Origin: Silurus meridionalis
Lineage: Eukaryota > Chordata > Actinopteri > Siluriformes > Siluridae
Assembly (NCBI RefSeq): GCF_014805685.1
Contig: NC_060896.1
Span: 14,641,889 to 14,705,888, forward strand
Reading direction: 5' to 3'
Length of the DNA stretch: 64,000 nucleotides
Made by a program: the position numbers and the translations under genes
In this document: positions 1-14,464 of the stretch, piece by piece
How the letters are laid out: each line of letters begins with the position of its first letter
Position numbering within the stretch: the stretch's first letter is position 1
Notes under the pieces: generated by a model
Seen by the model: only the letters and a program-made list of their open reading frames with translations
The model's database searches: none
What the model was told of the DNA's origin: nothing

Positions 1-825
1 GTGGCATGAACCTGATGCTTCAGTGTTTTAAGATGCATCCGAATAGCATAACATCCATTTTCACATGCTGTTGATTGTGGAAGAAACTTTGCCTTCCTCT
101 TCCTTGCTTTTTGTGATCAAGGTACTAAGTGCTATTACATGCTCTGGGCACTACAGACAGCTTATCTGAAATATGAATGGAATGTGGACTGAGCCTTACC
201 GTAGAAAAAAGCTGTTCATTTGTCAGCATGTTGTCAGAGCCCTGCTATTGCAACTCGGTCCTTATTTCATCAAAGTTTTTTTTTTTTGTAATGATATATT
301 TGAAAAATTCCAGAGACACATGAATGCATTGTTTTTGTGTTTCCATGTGTGCAAGGTTGAACAGGATATTAATGTGAGGAGGAAAAATTTGTACTTTGAT
401 CAGTTCACACACAGAACAGTTATTATATAGTAATTATTTGGATACTTTTGTATGTGCATCAGTGCTGTTTAATCCATTCAACACTTCAGATTTGAACACC
501 TTAATTGTGTCACATAGGTACTGCTGAGTGAAGTGATGATGGGCTCATGTTGCTTCAAGAACAAGCCTAACCTGTCGAACCTACATTAGAACCTGTCAAA
601 TACATTACTGAATGTTTACGCTTTGGCAGATTTAGTGTAAAGTGACACATACTATCTGAGAGATAAGTTTAAGAGTTTTGCTTGATTTGAGATGATTGAT
701 TTACGTTTACAGAATTGTTCCTTTGACCAGTTGTTAACTAGCTTGATTTCTGCTCGACTGTCTGGGTGCTGTTATTGTCACTCGTATTGTATTTCTATGC
801 TTTGAATGCTTCCATGTCTCTTTCT

Positions 826-940
826 GAGCAGATGAGGATATGAGACTTGCTCAAGGACTCAACAGTAGCACTTTGTTGAAACTGGTATTCAAACTGATGA
901 CCAACATTCCAGAGCCCTTCCTGCTGAGCCACTAGAGAAT
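826..940 (-). repeat. tRNA-derived SINE fragment, minus strand
   Basis: Read on the minus strand this begins with a polymerase III A-box-like segment (TAGTGGCTCAG), then a B-box-like segment (GGTCATCAGTTTGAATACC), then a decayed body with a CTTGAGCAAG-like segment. This order matches the tRNA-derived SINEs common in ostariophysan fishes. It is diverged and has no cloverleaf, so it is not a tRNA gene. Family assignment is from memory. Confidence 0.55.
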
Positions 941-1111
941 ATTGTGTCCTCTTCTTTGTTAGCTAAGTTATGACGAGTAAATTATTAGTTATCGAGAGTA
1001 TCATGGTAAACTAGCAGGTGGTATACTCAACTCCCAGCTCTAGAGTCCTGGTCTGATCATGGGCTTTTGCATGTTCACGTCATGTCTGCGTTGGTTTCTT
1101 ACCAATGAGAA

Positions 1112-1280
1112 ATGGCAAAATGGTAGTTAAGACGTTGGACGACTGAATTAAGGAAGGTTGTGAGTTTAAATTCCAGCACCACCAAGCTGTCACTGCTGGC
1201 CCTCAACTGCGTAGTGTTATAAATAAGATAAATGTAAGTCGTTCTGATTAAGGGAGGAATGCCAAATGCTGTAAAAGTCT
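1112..1280 (+). repeat. tRNA-derived SINE, plus strand
   Basis: An A-box-like segment (TGGTAGTTAAGACGTTGGA) is followed by a B-box-like segment (GGTTGTGAGTTTAAATTCC), then CAGCACCACCAAGCTG, and finally AAATGTAAGTCGTTCTG and GCCAAATGCTGTAAA. This is the typical head-to-tail order of an abundant fish SINE with a tRNA-like head. Several substitutions show that it is an old copy. It is the main reason for suggesting a catfish-like host. Confidence 0.65.
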
Positions 1281-1339
1281 TACCACCTCACAAAAACATT
1301 CCATTAGGCAAATTGTGTCTCCAAATTTCCCCTCAGTTG

Positions 1340-1490
1340 TGAATGAGTGTGTGAAGGTGTGTGTATATATGTGAGCTGGAATGACTTCCCATCCAGGATA
1401 AGTTTCTGCCTCACACCCAATGTTCCTGGAATAGGCTCCGGATCCACCACAGTGCTCACCAGGAAAGCGCGGTGTCTGAAGATGGAACTG
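1340..1490 (+). repeat. L2/SINE-type dispersed repeat tail
   Basis: The string CTTCCCATCCAGGATAAG, followed by CCCAATGTTCCTGGAATAGG and CTCCGGATCCACC, is the consensus-like tail of a widespread fish retroposon that normally ends in ATGAATGAATGA. A second copy lies at 26275-26640 in RIPOR1. The copy here stops at TGAAGATGGA without the GAAT tail. Confidence 0.55.
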
Positions 1491-4400
1491 CTAACCTTTT
1501 TTTAAATTAAAAAATAGACATTATTATTCTTTAAATCCATCAGGACATGACAAAAAAATGTTTTATGTGGGTTCTTTTGAGTTTGTGTATTTGCTTTAGA
1601 TTTGCTTCGTATTTCGTATTACTAAGGACTTGTTGGCTAATTATATATAAGGTGGGTAACAGTGCTCATAAACACATAGCAGATAGACCAGTGATGCTAT
1701 TATAAACTAGCAATGGGTTATTTGGCTTTTGCAGTATCTAAGTGTCTGTTTATTTTAACAGACTGTTAGTTAACACAAAACTCTTAAGGGCTTTTTTTGG
1801 CCTCAGGATAATCCTTTTTCAGTGTGTCAGGACCCTTAATTGTTCAATATACCTGTGAAAAACCCGGAAAACGGGTTTACAGAAAGTTTTGTTTTGGAGT
1901 AGGCATGACTGGACTGTGGTTCCCCAGAGAAAAGACAAAGACTGAGTAGGAGAAGTGTTCCTGTAAGTCTTGAGTGTTTATGGGGATTAAAGAGGGCTCC
2001 ATTCTAATCCATTACCACAAGCGATAAAGTGCAGGCTAAAAGAAGGCTGATTCACTGGTCTTGTGGTTGTGTAAAGCATTGCTAGATCAGCAGTTTGTCC
2101 CAAGTGGTGTTGTGACCCCTGATAAGTTGTAAGCCAGAGACAGTTTGAATTGTCAAAGTAAACAAATGTCATGAGACATTGCACGTTGTGAGGCAGGAAC
2201 GTGTATGATGTTTCTCTTTGGGTTAACATCCCTGCTGGGAAAGAAACAATAGAACAGAACTTGTAATGGTTTCCACTACAAATGCCATTGCAAGCCATCA
2301 GCTGTTAACCATTAGAAATAATTTCCAACTCATTTTGATCATAACGAAACCATTGTAGAAACTTGAATCTCTAGTACCAACATGTACAATGTACAAGGTT
2401 CTAAAGGTGTTCCACCTGCCTTTAAGTGTATTCCACTAGAAATAACAAGACAACAAGAGAAGGCAGCAGATTGCTAGTTCTATGATTCTGTGATGTTTTC
2501 TGCATTATAAATTCTATGATGTTCTCTATGCTTTCTTTTTTTTTCAACTGGGATGTGTCCTGTTTGTGTAAGCTGTGTTACTGGACAGTGGGTGGCCCCA
2601 TCTGCTTTGTTCTGGAACAGTCCTGGAAAAAGGCCACACAGTCAGAACAAAATAAACACCCTGACACACATGTTTCTAAATTTCACAGTCACTTATTATA
2701 GTAGCCAATGGAGCGCCATGGGCAAATTCACAAATTTACGCCATCAGCAGTTCCCATCAAATCCTGATTGTGTGTGAGTTTTCATCTGAGTCAAGCAGGG
2801 TATTGCCAGATAGGAGTTCAGGTTATGGAACCTAAAGCATGTTTTTACCCCTATGGAAGCTTCTGGGATTTTCTTATTTGCAGAGTAGGAGGGGGTAAAG
2901 CGACATGTTTAAACATGGCTGACATGACAAGCTGAAGATGTGTCACTTGACTTGTTTAAATGGAAACAAGCAAGAGAAGGTTGATTCAGGTAAATGTGTA
3001 CATGTAAATGAAATGTTATTTAATGTTAAGGATGATTTCTGATCTTCCTTTGGATGCTGCAGCTAGATGTTTTTATTGTTTTTTTTATTTATATGGTTGA
3101 TGTAGTTGTTAGTAAAGGGACTTTATCTAAAATATTTTGTAGCATGTTTAACAGTATGTGTAGTATGGCTCGGGGACTGTAGGCACACAAAAAGTCACGG
3201 GTCAGAAATCGTTGTTATTTGCTTATATCGGAGAGTAGAAAATCCTGCACAAAGTGCAAAAATAAATGCTAAATCGGCTATGTTTTTTTTTTTTGTTGTT
3301 TTTTTGTCCAACAAATAGTTGGAGCATGACAGTTCTTGCAAGTCAGACCTCTAACTTTGAAGAGTCCAGCACATTTTATCAGTAAACATGGCCAAAAACT
3401 GCCTACTTAACAGAAAGGAAGTGTGGGAATATCTCAAGAGAAATATTTCCAGCATAAATTTTGAGCATCCTTTAAATATTAAAACCAGTTAACATTATTG
3501 TTCAGTCTATTAGCTATACAGTGTCTCTCTCAGAATCGTGTTGCGATGTTCAAATGTTTGAAAGGCTGAAATCCACAGCATACATAGAGGTGCAGAAATC
3601 GAATCAGATTACAGCATTTAACATTCTGAAGTTGTAACCAGAAAAGATATCTGATATTATTATCTGAGTCTGAGACTAAAGCAGTGATATATTTGTGTAC
3701 AAAATCTGATTTAGGAGCAAAATGTGTTGTGGGTTAGAAACTGAAATGAGGTCAGACCACTTTTTTTGAGCTACGGAGTTACATTTAAGAATAAAGGATT
3801 ACAGCCTTGGAGAGTTGAGTTGTGGTGCTGCCATATCAAGTGTTTGTGCAGGTTTAGTAAAATTCACGGTTTTTCTATTTCTCTGAGATTTAAAATAACC
3901 CTTGATTTCACTCTGGGTGCTCGTGTTTCCAATAAACTCATCATCTCTATTTAAAAAAACACTGGAGTATTGAACTAAACCAGTGTAATGAATAAACAAG
4001 AATAAACAGACTTAAGGAATTCAAACAGATGGTAAAAGTATGCAGGCAGGCAGTCACCTGATAATCTTCTGACTTTTGCAAAGTTGCACTGAGGCTTTGC
4101 ACAAATTTGAATCATTTGATAGATTTAGTATTTTTTTTACTATTCACAGGATGAACCATTCTGCATTTCATATCACATAAATCATGGAGCTTTTTGCTTG
4201 AGACTGATAATTAGTTATTTTTCATTTCTGTCATCATCTTGTCTTCTATTCTTACTACATTTCTTATAGAGTTTTCAATATCAGTATATTCTGAAATACA
4301 AATAGCTTCCAATACACGTCTCGCTACGCATGTCTGGCATTATAATGATTTTTCACCTTTGGCGTTTTGCTGTATTTCTTATAGAAATCGATTTAAGATT

Positions 4401-6191
4401 CAGTGACAGAAACGCCTGTTAATTTAATGAAATTTCAAGTAACACTATAAAGTAAACACTAAGGAAAATTGGTTGGCTCTAAACAAGCAATTATGAATTA
4501 AGAATTTCAACCAATGATATTAGGAATGTCATAATAATGCTGGGCTATGTTTTGCATGTCTGTTGCCATGTATTGTATAATGACCAATAGCTTTTTCTTC
4601 AAGTCACTCCTGCACATGCAGGCTTCAGCAAAAGTGCTTCCCAAATCGACAGAAAGGTCTTCTTGGAATTAGTAAACACCATGACTCTAAATGACTTCCT
4701 AGTAAAACCATTTAGAATGTGTTGGAACCTTTGTTTCATTGTGCTAAAGACATGCTAATGATCGCTTTATCTTTGTAGCTAAGCTTATTGTGGTTGTCTC
4801 AGCAGTCGTGGGGACTGATGTCATTGCAGGAGGCTGCATTTACTGTGGCACAGTTTTATGAAACGCTCTATGGGGGAAAACAGAGATGAAATAAACAAGC
4901 ATTATTTGAAGGATGGTTGTTATTGGGCTTTAAGAGTACATCCCTGGTGTAGAAAGTTCAGAGGTGCCACTGTCGCACGGTATAATGATCAATGTATAAG
5001 CAACAGTATAATGATCAATGCTTAGTAATGATGATCATTTTGACCTTCAACTACTGGATCAGTTTTGGTCCAGAGACTTGGAGACATTTTATAAATATTA
5101 CATTTTCCTATTAAGTGATTTGAATGATTCAATCTTGAATCATTCAATCTTGACCTTGAAACAGGGAAACGCTTGATGGAGACAGTTTACACCCTGCCTA
5201 CTTATCAGCATGGCATGCAGTAGCATTGTTTCAATCAGGGTAAGTCCATGAGTGTCTGGGTTTGGTACTTTTCCTGCTTCAAGTCTTCCATGACGACTCT
5301 GTCTTTTCTCCTTTGCCAGAGTGTCTTAGGTATTGTTTCTGAACTGTGACTGAGCTGTCTTTGAAATGTCTCCAGATATAGGCCACTGATTAGATACAAA
5401 ACAGACCAGGAAGTTAGTGACAGTTTATCTGTACTAGAAAAGACTGGACACAGTTAGCAACAGAATCTAGGCTTAAAGGAAGAGAATTTGCCAGGGTGGT
5501 GTTCAGGATGTTCTACAGCCATTCAGTTCGGCTTTGAGCCGTCTTCCTGAGCTTCTCATGGGCCATTGTTTTCCAAAGTGGAAGTAGTGACCCATCATGC
5601 TCTCTACAGCAATCTCTCTCCACAGGAACAGGAACCACATAAAGCCGTCACTTAGCAACACAACAGAACCTTAAGAGCTCACTCTGTATTGGAGCGTCGT
5701 CAAGCAGCTTACGGTTGTTTACGTCTTGGGTTTGAGGAAGAGAATCTTCTGATTTAATCTGCTCACATAACTCACTGACATGTTTATATAACATATTTTG
5801 TGTGCTGTGTCACAAAAAAGATGTTTGCTCCTGATGTTCTGTTAGGTGTTACCTAACTCTGAATGACGCTGTTGTGGTAAATTTTGTAAATATTGTTGTA
5901 GTTGAAATGGCAGTGAACCACTGTAGATGAGGTTTTGGGTAAAGTTGTGGAAACTGCTTTTAAACCACTTTGATTTTTAAACTTTCCTTATAATTCAGGT
6001 TAGTTTTTCTAAAAAAAGTGCACCTAATCAGATTTATGATGTCAAACACTCATGCATCACATGATTTATACACAAAAAAAAACGTATATCTGTATCCACT
6101 CATTAATTGAGCAGTATACCTAATAATGTTATAACTCTATATTTGTGTTTGCTTTGTGTCCACAGGGACTCCCTCCAGATCAGTATCCACG

Positions 6192-7522
6192 ATGTCCCTG
6201 TCTGCGCGGCCTACGCGCCGAGTCCTTGCCAGGTCCATCACTAGAAGCCAGTCGTTTGCCGGAGTCAACTCCCAAGACAAGCTCTATAGGTTAGTCCACA
6301 TGTAAAAATGCACATACATGGTTTGCATCAGGAATGTGAGAACGTCTAATCCAAAAATGCTTCAATTATAGTAATAAGTATCTGGTAGTTGCCAAGGGTC
6401 TTAAACCAGAACGGTCTACTCTGGGTCTTGCCTGAGACAAGTCTGATCATCTGATCTAAGGATGGGCAGTATAACAATAATGAAAGGTTACTTGTCAGGA
6501 TATTTAAATTTTCCACCAATTCACCTCAACATTATATAGGCATCAAAGAATTATTAAGAAAATAGCTCAATTGTGCATAATTATCTAAATATTGATATCA
6601 AATCATATTGGATGGTTTTCCTTTTACTGTTGTAACAAGACAATTGATGCTTATCGGTTCACACCATCAAACAAACAAAGCTGGTTTTCAAACCTTAAAT
6701 TTAGAAGGATCTGTTTTGGAGTTTCAATCAAAGATGAAAACTTGGGGCTGATTTTAACATTTGCCTCTCATGTTCAGAGTACGGTTAAAACCTCATTTTT
6801 TTATCTCAGGAACATTGCAAGACTCCGCCCTATTTTATCTTTTTCGGTTGCAAAATTGCTAAATTCTTTTGTTTTCACGCATCGATTACTGTAATGCTTT
6901 GCTTGCTGATGTTTCGAAATCTACATCAAACAAATAACAGGTTGTTCAAAATTCAGCTGCTGGGATTCTGACTAAGACCAGGTCTGGTGATCATATTTCT
7001 ATAGTTTTGGATTTATTGCATTGGCTCCCTGTCAAATTCCCGGATTGATTATAAAATTCTAATGCTGACCTGTAAGGCCCTACATAGTACGGCACATCAT
7101 TATTTGACACAGATTTTAATTGTCTACACTCCAAGGCGAGATATTCGTTCCTCTGATTCCGGCCTTTTGGTTGTTCCTCCTACCCGTTTACACTCTATGG
7201 GTGATCTGGCTTTTTCCACACATGCACCAAAGCTGTGGAATTCTCTCCACACTGAGATTAGACAAGTCTTCTACTGTTTTGAAATCTTTATTTATCTTTA
7301 TTTGTCTTTTTCTTCTGTGCTTGGAAAGCGCATTGAGATACTACTTTTAAAATCACTATATAAAACAAAGATTATTATTATTATTTAGTGATCACAGCTG
7401 ACAGGATGTGTTTCCAGTTGGTGTTTCCGCCAAAAGAAATGAGTTCACCCCCAGAAACTGACCCCTTCAGTTTAGACCGCAAAAGGAAATGTTGCCTTTG
7501 CTTTAGTATGGGAGTGTGTGAA

Positions 7523-7575
<53 letters not shown>

Positions 7576-10500
7576 TTTTAAGAGAGAGAAAGAGAGAGAT
7601 GTTTTAAGAGAGAGAAAGAGAGATGTTTTAAGAGAGAGAAAAAGAGAGATAGAGATGTTTTAAGAAATCTTATTTTCCAGACTTACTCAATTTTTGGTTT
7701 TCTTTAGATGAAGCTGTCGGAACTAAGAACCCATCTCTGAGTCTCGACAAAGCCTCAACTCCGAGTATTAGTGTCACAATAATTTTCTTTTAATGTAATC
7801 ATAAGCCGTCTCTTCTGGAACATTAGCCACTTTTCAAACATTGCCAATACATTATGGATGGCTTCTGTGTTTGTACACACATTCCATCCTGTCAAATTGA
7901 TTGAATTCTGTTATTTTTGTATTTCTATATTACATTGCATTCAATAGCAAAACTAAAACATGAGTGTAAAACTGCATCGCTGCTGGCTGCTTAAACAAAA
8001 ATAATTTAGAAGTCATTTTAAAGAAATAATTATTAATAATAAAATAATAAAAAAAAAATAATAATAATTGTCCAGCTGGATCCTTCTAATAAAATCTAAA
8101 GCAGACTTGCAGAGCAGCTGTAACCTGAATTTTGTGGTTTAAAACATGAGTACCATATTTTTTCGGACTATAAGCCGCTACCTTTTTCCCACGTTTTGAA
8201 CCCCGCGGCTTACAACAAAGTGGCTTATTTATTAATTTTTCCTGGGTTTTTCCCGGTTTCACAAACTTCAAGCCAAAAAACTAAACGACATAACATTAGA
8301 CCAATGACATTTCCGGACGGAAACGAAAAAACGCATCTCACCTGTACCTGTTCACCTGTGTTCTGAGCTGCACGGCATCGGGAGAAAAAAAGGTATTTTT
8401 AAACGCACGACGATGCCAAAAGATAAACTCCCGAGAGAAATAGTTAAGAAAGGAAGGAGGAAGACAGTGAACAATGACTTTCTGTCTGGGTGAAGGGAGA
8501 GCTCGCTAACTCCAGTTGCAACAGAAATCATATAAGCACAGACAGGTTTCCAAAACTCGTGCTTTTTTATTATTCTTGGCAACAGCGTTACAGGTTAGTC
8601 AAAGAAACTTAGAAATGAGCATCAGAAAATAATAAGGACATATTCCTTGGTCTTGCACACATGCAGTAATAGCGGAAAAGGAGCCACAACATATTTCACC
8701 CGTGTAACAGACACTGTCTTTCGTTAAAGCCTGTGTAAAGTTCACTAGTTTCAGTGTAGAATCAGTGTATACACAGGTGCGGCTTATTTATGTTCAAAAT
8801 AAAAATCTTTGTCAAATTCAGTGGGTGCGGCTTATAAATGGGTGCGCTTTATAGTCCGGAAATTACAGTAACTTGATTTCTGTTTCACCTCATACAGAGG
8901 GTATTTGAGTGTTTCCTTTATTATAAGAGAAGTGGAGTTTTTTAATCTGAGTGGTGTTAATTACAGTTTCATTTGATGCTCATTTGATAGAATCATGCTT
9001 CAAGCAAGTCATAACTGAAGAAAAAAGCAAACAATTACTTTTCAATAATTCATCTGCACTTGATTGTATTGATTGTAAAGATGGATTGTGCCTTTGTGTT
9101 TTAGGAGCCTCTCTGTGTTCCGCACCCCATCGTGTGCAAGAAAAACTCCCTCTAGAGGAAGCAGGATGTTCACCCTCTCCGCAAAGTCACCTCCTCCAAA
9201 GGTGCCCCAGCCTGAGAGGCTGGACGAGGTGTATGAAGCTCTGAAAAGAGGACTCCAGTAAATACACTTATACACATCAAAATCAAAATATTGTTTAGAA
9301 GACGGTTGTAGTATGCACATGGTATAGTGCAAGAGTTTTCAGCTAAAATCTATGAAGGTGCAGTAACTATTGTACAACGGTGCAGATAAGCAGCTAGCAA
9401 GACCATGGGCGTAAATTTCATTTAAGAGTAGGGGGGGACATTACATATAAAATTTCTCATGAGCAATTTTTGAAGGGGGACACAAATAATACAGTCAAAT
9501 TGTACTTACAGTATAAAGACACAGTGTCCCCACAGTGAAAAACATTATTTCTATCATTATTATCGTAGCACAGAGACTGCGTCAATTACAATGGTAATTC
9601 AAAGTGCTTTACGTAAATAAAGTAAAACTATCATAAAAAAAAATAATCACAACAATAAAAACAAGGAATAAAAAAAAATGTTTAACATTTTATTTACAAA
9701 TTAATGAAGACACTTAAGAACAGAATAGAAACTGATTATAAAAATACAGTGGGGTCAGCTCGGATGTAGCACAGTGCTCATTTAGTAAATGCACAGATAA
9801 ACAATATGCTAATTGTGTGTTAATGTTAAATTAACATTATACCAAGTCGTCCCAAATAAAACACTGCATGGGAAACGGCTTTGGTGTGTTAGTGTCAGTG
9901 CACTATGCTACAAGCTATTGTAGACAAGCTAACGTTAACTAGATAAGTCATATTTTAATCGCTAATAGAGCAGATTCATGGAGAATTACATCCGTAATCA
10001 GCATTTTTGCCGCAACTAATTTATGTATGAGTCTGCATCAACTACATTAAAGAGAATCGCTTTATTTAAAGTAAATAAAATCCCCTAGTTAATGGAGTTG
10101 TTAATGGAGTTGTTAATGGAGTTGTCCCCATCCCCCACCCCACCCCACCCCCACCCTCCGGGATTTACGCCTATGAGCAAGACCCAAAAGCAGTTACTTT
10201 CAGTGTGTATGTATTAATGATGTGTTTTTTCTAGATATGACAATTAGAAGTGTTTCTCACTTCACATTACCACTTTAGGCCAGTGTTTTAGACTCTAAAC
10301 AGATGAGAGCTGTCGTTTTTGCATGTGATCTGGGTAGAATAAATGCGTACTCCCCTTTTCACCTAGTAACATTATTTTTATAAACTCGTGATTTATGTAC
10401 AGAGGATCTTGTGTGAAAGCCAGTTTGTGTGTACAAAACTTGACTCACTGAGCTACAACCACTTTTTCATATGTTTATTGGCTCTGCTGCAGTATTTATT

Positions 10501-13500
10501 CAAGTACTTTGTGCAGTCTGTTGAAACAATTTGCATGTTCTGTATCCGGACCGCTCTTCATTAATGAGACAACTCCTGAAATAGGGAATCAGAGTTTACC
10601 ACTACATTTTAAATAACATAAATACATTCTTGGTAGCATAAACAGTCTTTTGGGGAATAAATACCGATCAGCCCTGAACATAACGGCTCCTTTTACAAAA
10701 CAGGCTACCCGTAGTAAAATAATGTTTTGTCACAAAATATTTTTTGTCACAATATTTTTGCCATTTTTTTGCTTTTTTGGTTCATCTATTACTCATCAGA
10801 AGCTGATATTTATGCACTAAAATAATTCCATATACTTTACAAAATCAAACAAAGAGCCAGTTTCCATAATGAGTGCTGATTTTGTAGCTTCATTAAAAAA
10901 AAAACGGGTCTCATTTAAACAGTGTTGCTTAAACTAGTCCAGTTTTACTGTTGCGAGTGCTGAGTGCTTATACACTTTTGTTTGTTGTACACTTATACAC
11001 CTTAACTTGTATGCTATGCTTAATATCATTTTAAATCACAGTTGCAGTTGTTTTTTTCTAAAGCTTTGAGAATAGAATATTGTAGACACAAAAACTCTAT
11101 TTATTTTCTAGACTCAGGAGTCATTTGAGATCAACACAGTCATGCAGAGAACCTGTACATTTAAGATCTTAATTAGGTGTTCATGATATCTAGTATCCCA
11201 CAAAATTATTTTTGATATAATAAAGAGCCTAAGGTGATCCAAGATCAAAAATATTCAATGTATGTAAAATTCCTAGTTGATTATAGTCTGACTAATGACT
11301 TAGAGTTCAGAAAATGTATTCCAGAGATTCTGTGATGCACTGACTGAATTAACAGTTACATGGCTGACATGCACAAATACCAGTATATGTCAGTATAGCT
11401 GTTGTATTTTGCACTTCCAGGTGTTATCTGCAGGTCCATCAGATGGAGCTGGATAGTCTGAACCGACAAATGAAGGAATCTAAGAGGAACTCACGCCTGG
11501 TAGGTGAACATGACTGAGATCATACAATATGCAAAAACAATGTTTAGGTTAATACATTAAATTCATTAAAACATTGAAAACCAGTCAATAATTGTCAACC
11601 TGGAAACCTCCATCTTATTAGTTTAGTGGAGCTTCCTCTGGATCAGCACAGGAACTGTAACTAGTAATGATTTCTCTAGTGGAAACTTACTTAAAATCAT
11701 GCTTAGATTTACTGAAAATGTTCAGTAGGTGAGGAAAAATTAATACTGACAATGAATGAGAACTAGATGCATGTGTTAGATATAAATAAGCAGAACTCTG
11801 GCGTTAGAAGAAGTGTTTGAATATGGCTTATGTTAGTTAATCTTCTTCTTTTTGCTTACAGGGATTTCTTTATGAGCTGGACAAGGTGAGGGAGATGCTG
11901 TCTTTTACTGCTACTAATGTTCTTTATTTAGCGTCTACAATATTTAAATATGTCAACTGAAGAACAAAACAAACATCTATACTTAGGGATCCATACTAAA
12001 TGTATTCAAATTATCTTTTTTTTGCATATTTAGCTCATAAAAAATGAACAATGAAATAATCGGTGCAGTAGATATTTTTTTGATAATGGACAATATATTT
12101 TAGCACATATTTGAAATTGGTAGTCATTCTTTTGGGGGGAAAAAAGTTTTTTTTTGTGTGTTTTTGGTTTTAATGTTGCGTTAAGTAATAATAAGGTTAT
12201 TGGCTGTTTCCTGCAGCAAGTCAAGGTGATTGAGAGGTTCATGAGACGACTGGAGTTCCACCTCAGTAAGGTCAGTGTGCCGTATGTTTAGAATGTGAAC
12301 GCTTTATTTTACTTATTAATAACAGGAGGTTGATATATAGAATATCTTAGAAAGTAATCTGATCTGTAGACCTGTGCATTTATTTACGTGTGTGCTTGTG
12401 TGCATGTGTGTCATACAATACACCATGTCAGCAGCTTTGTTTAAGGGATTATGTACAGAACTGAATTGGTACTCTATACAGAACTGAACTGGAAAACCAT
12501 GACCAGGCCCAGAGATGCATGCATGTGTGTGGCATACCATTTATATCTGTTTAAACCTTTTCATTTTTAAGCTAGTATTTTAATACATTAGATTTTGAAT
12601 TAGATCATTTTATAACGAATGAGCATTAGTAGCAATGTTTATTAACTTGAAAGCTGTCAAACAAATCATGACCAAGATTCACTCAGTCAATCAGCATCTG
12701 AATTGGGAAATTTCTGTGAAAGGAAAGTCTCTTCTCTTGTATTTAATGGGTCAGTGTTTGAGTCGGTCCTTTATGGTCTTTCAGGCATGGCTGACAATTT
12801 TCTCCTCTTTTTTTATTTAGCAGTTCAGAGAGTTTAGTGATTCTGTTTGGGCACATTCAGTCAGAATTTGTGACCAGTGTATTCAGCAGAGGTCTGTGTT
12901 GCTCTCGCTGTGAACATGATTTATTTTATGTTATACAAAACAAGATCATTATATATTTATATATTGTACAGACTATTGGTTATATGATCATGCTGCACAT
13001 TTGGTCATAGGATACAATAGAATGAATCTGGAGAAATTATTGTACTGAACAGACTCTACCAGCTGAAATAGCACAGCAGAAATGTACTTTCCTAGTGACT
13101 AGAATGTGCAAGTTTGAATCCAGATGATGCAACAACCACCCATGGCGGGGACCTGAAATAAAAAAATTGGTCATGCTCTCTGGGTGGGGTGGCAAACATT
13201 TCATGGGCTTCTGTAAGCTCGTGTATGCAGAAGATGGCGAAGAGCATTTTTCTATAAGTGTGTTATGCTGCACTGTTTTGCAGTATAAGAAACAGTTTCA
13301 AAAGATACAGTTGGCAGGCTACGTTGGCTGTCGTAAAAAGAGAAAGCTGGCTGGTGAAAAGGCACTGGCTATAGGGACATTTGGGAGAGGTTTAAATGTC
13401 TTTTATCCATAAAAATGTAAACGTTTGATTATTACTTATATTTGAAAGAGGCAAAAGAGGAAGCATATCTAACCACAAATGTACATGCACATAAAGACAT

Positions 13501-13569
13501 ACATCTGTATGTGTGCAGATGACCCAATTGAGGATGTAAAAAATGGGCACACATGGATACGCGCACACG

Positions 13570-13624
<55 letters not shown>

Positions 13625-14418
13625 ATAGGGGTCAGAGACAGGGGCCGTCCTCCACCAGTGTTCTCTGTCTTGTTGAGCAGTCACACTCTAATTTCATGGG
13701 CCAGAGGACACCCAGACATCTGCTACACAGGAAGTGGCCTTCATCCTCATTTCCTTTTCCTCCTCTCTTGTAGTCAGCTTTGTTTGATGTGTGGTTAGTT
13801 TATGAGTGCATGACATCCCTGGGAGTTAATGCTATATATTCATGACACCCATAAACATTATGGATGTATATCCTTAAAGAGAGAAACATTCTTAAAGTGT
13901 AGTCTATTCACTGTTTATGAATGACATTGTAGATCAGTTGCAAGATATTTACTTAAAAGTTCAGTATGTATATACGAGAATGGTCCATATAACCGTTATT
14001 AATGGAGCGGATACGTGTTTAGCTGTTTCCGTTTGCTAACTATGTTATAACCCAGATTGCACACTTACCAACAGAACTCTTATTACACTACTCTAAACAC
14101 CTCCAGATGATGAGTGTTTGTGTGTGAGTGTATAAGAAGAAAGAATGAGAGCTCTTTTAGTGCATTACTCAGTTGAGTAAAGCTTTTTAAGCTACACAGC
14201 TTGTTTACTCTTTTCTTGCTCAGGGAAACATTTAAGCGACTTTTGAGCCTGTTCTAAATGGTGGTTTGTGTTTGTGAACATATGCATGCCTTATTAGGAC
14301 TCGTAGCTTTCTGTGTACGTGTGTGTAGGGTGTTTGTCTCTGGTAATCCTCTGGATTGTTTCTGCATTGTGAGTATGTACACATGCATATATCAACTCTC
14401 CTATTAACTCTCTTTGTG

Positions 14419-14464
<46 letters not shown>

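Larger units (their letters stand above)
1..6165. other. RIPOR1 upstream flank or 5' intron, no exon recognised
   Basis: No open frame here resembles a known protein, and none is longer than about 100 codons. The stretch is AT-rich and holds three dispersed repeat fragments, listed separately, and an imperfect direct repeat around 4979-5021 in which TATAATGATCAATG occurs twice. The first coding exon of RIPOR1 follows a splice acceptor (CACAG at 6161-6165), so at least one non-coding first exon and the promoter should lie in this stretch or further upstream. I could not identify them. Confidence 0.5.

Noticed and set aside
1112..1280. Possible tRNA gene from A-box and B-box matches
   Set aside because: No cloverleaf, anticodon stem or terminator fits. 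The sequence continues as a SINE body.
1987..2298. 103-codon minus-strand frame upstream of RIPOR1
   Set aside because: No similarity to known proteins, no splice context and AT-rich surroundings. It is a chance frame.
13392..13798. Several open frames on both strands
   Set aside because: They translate the CA/TG microsatellite as Cys-Val or Thr-His repeats.
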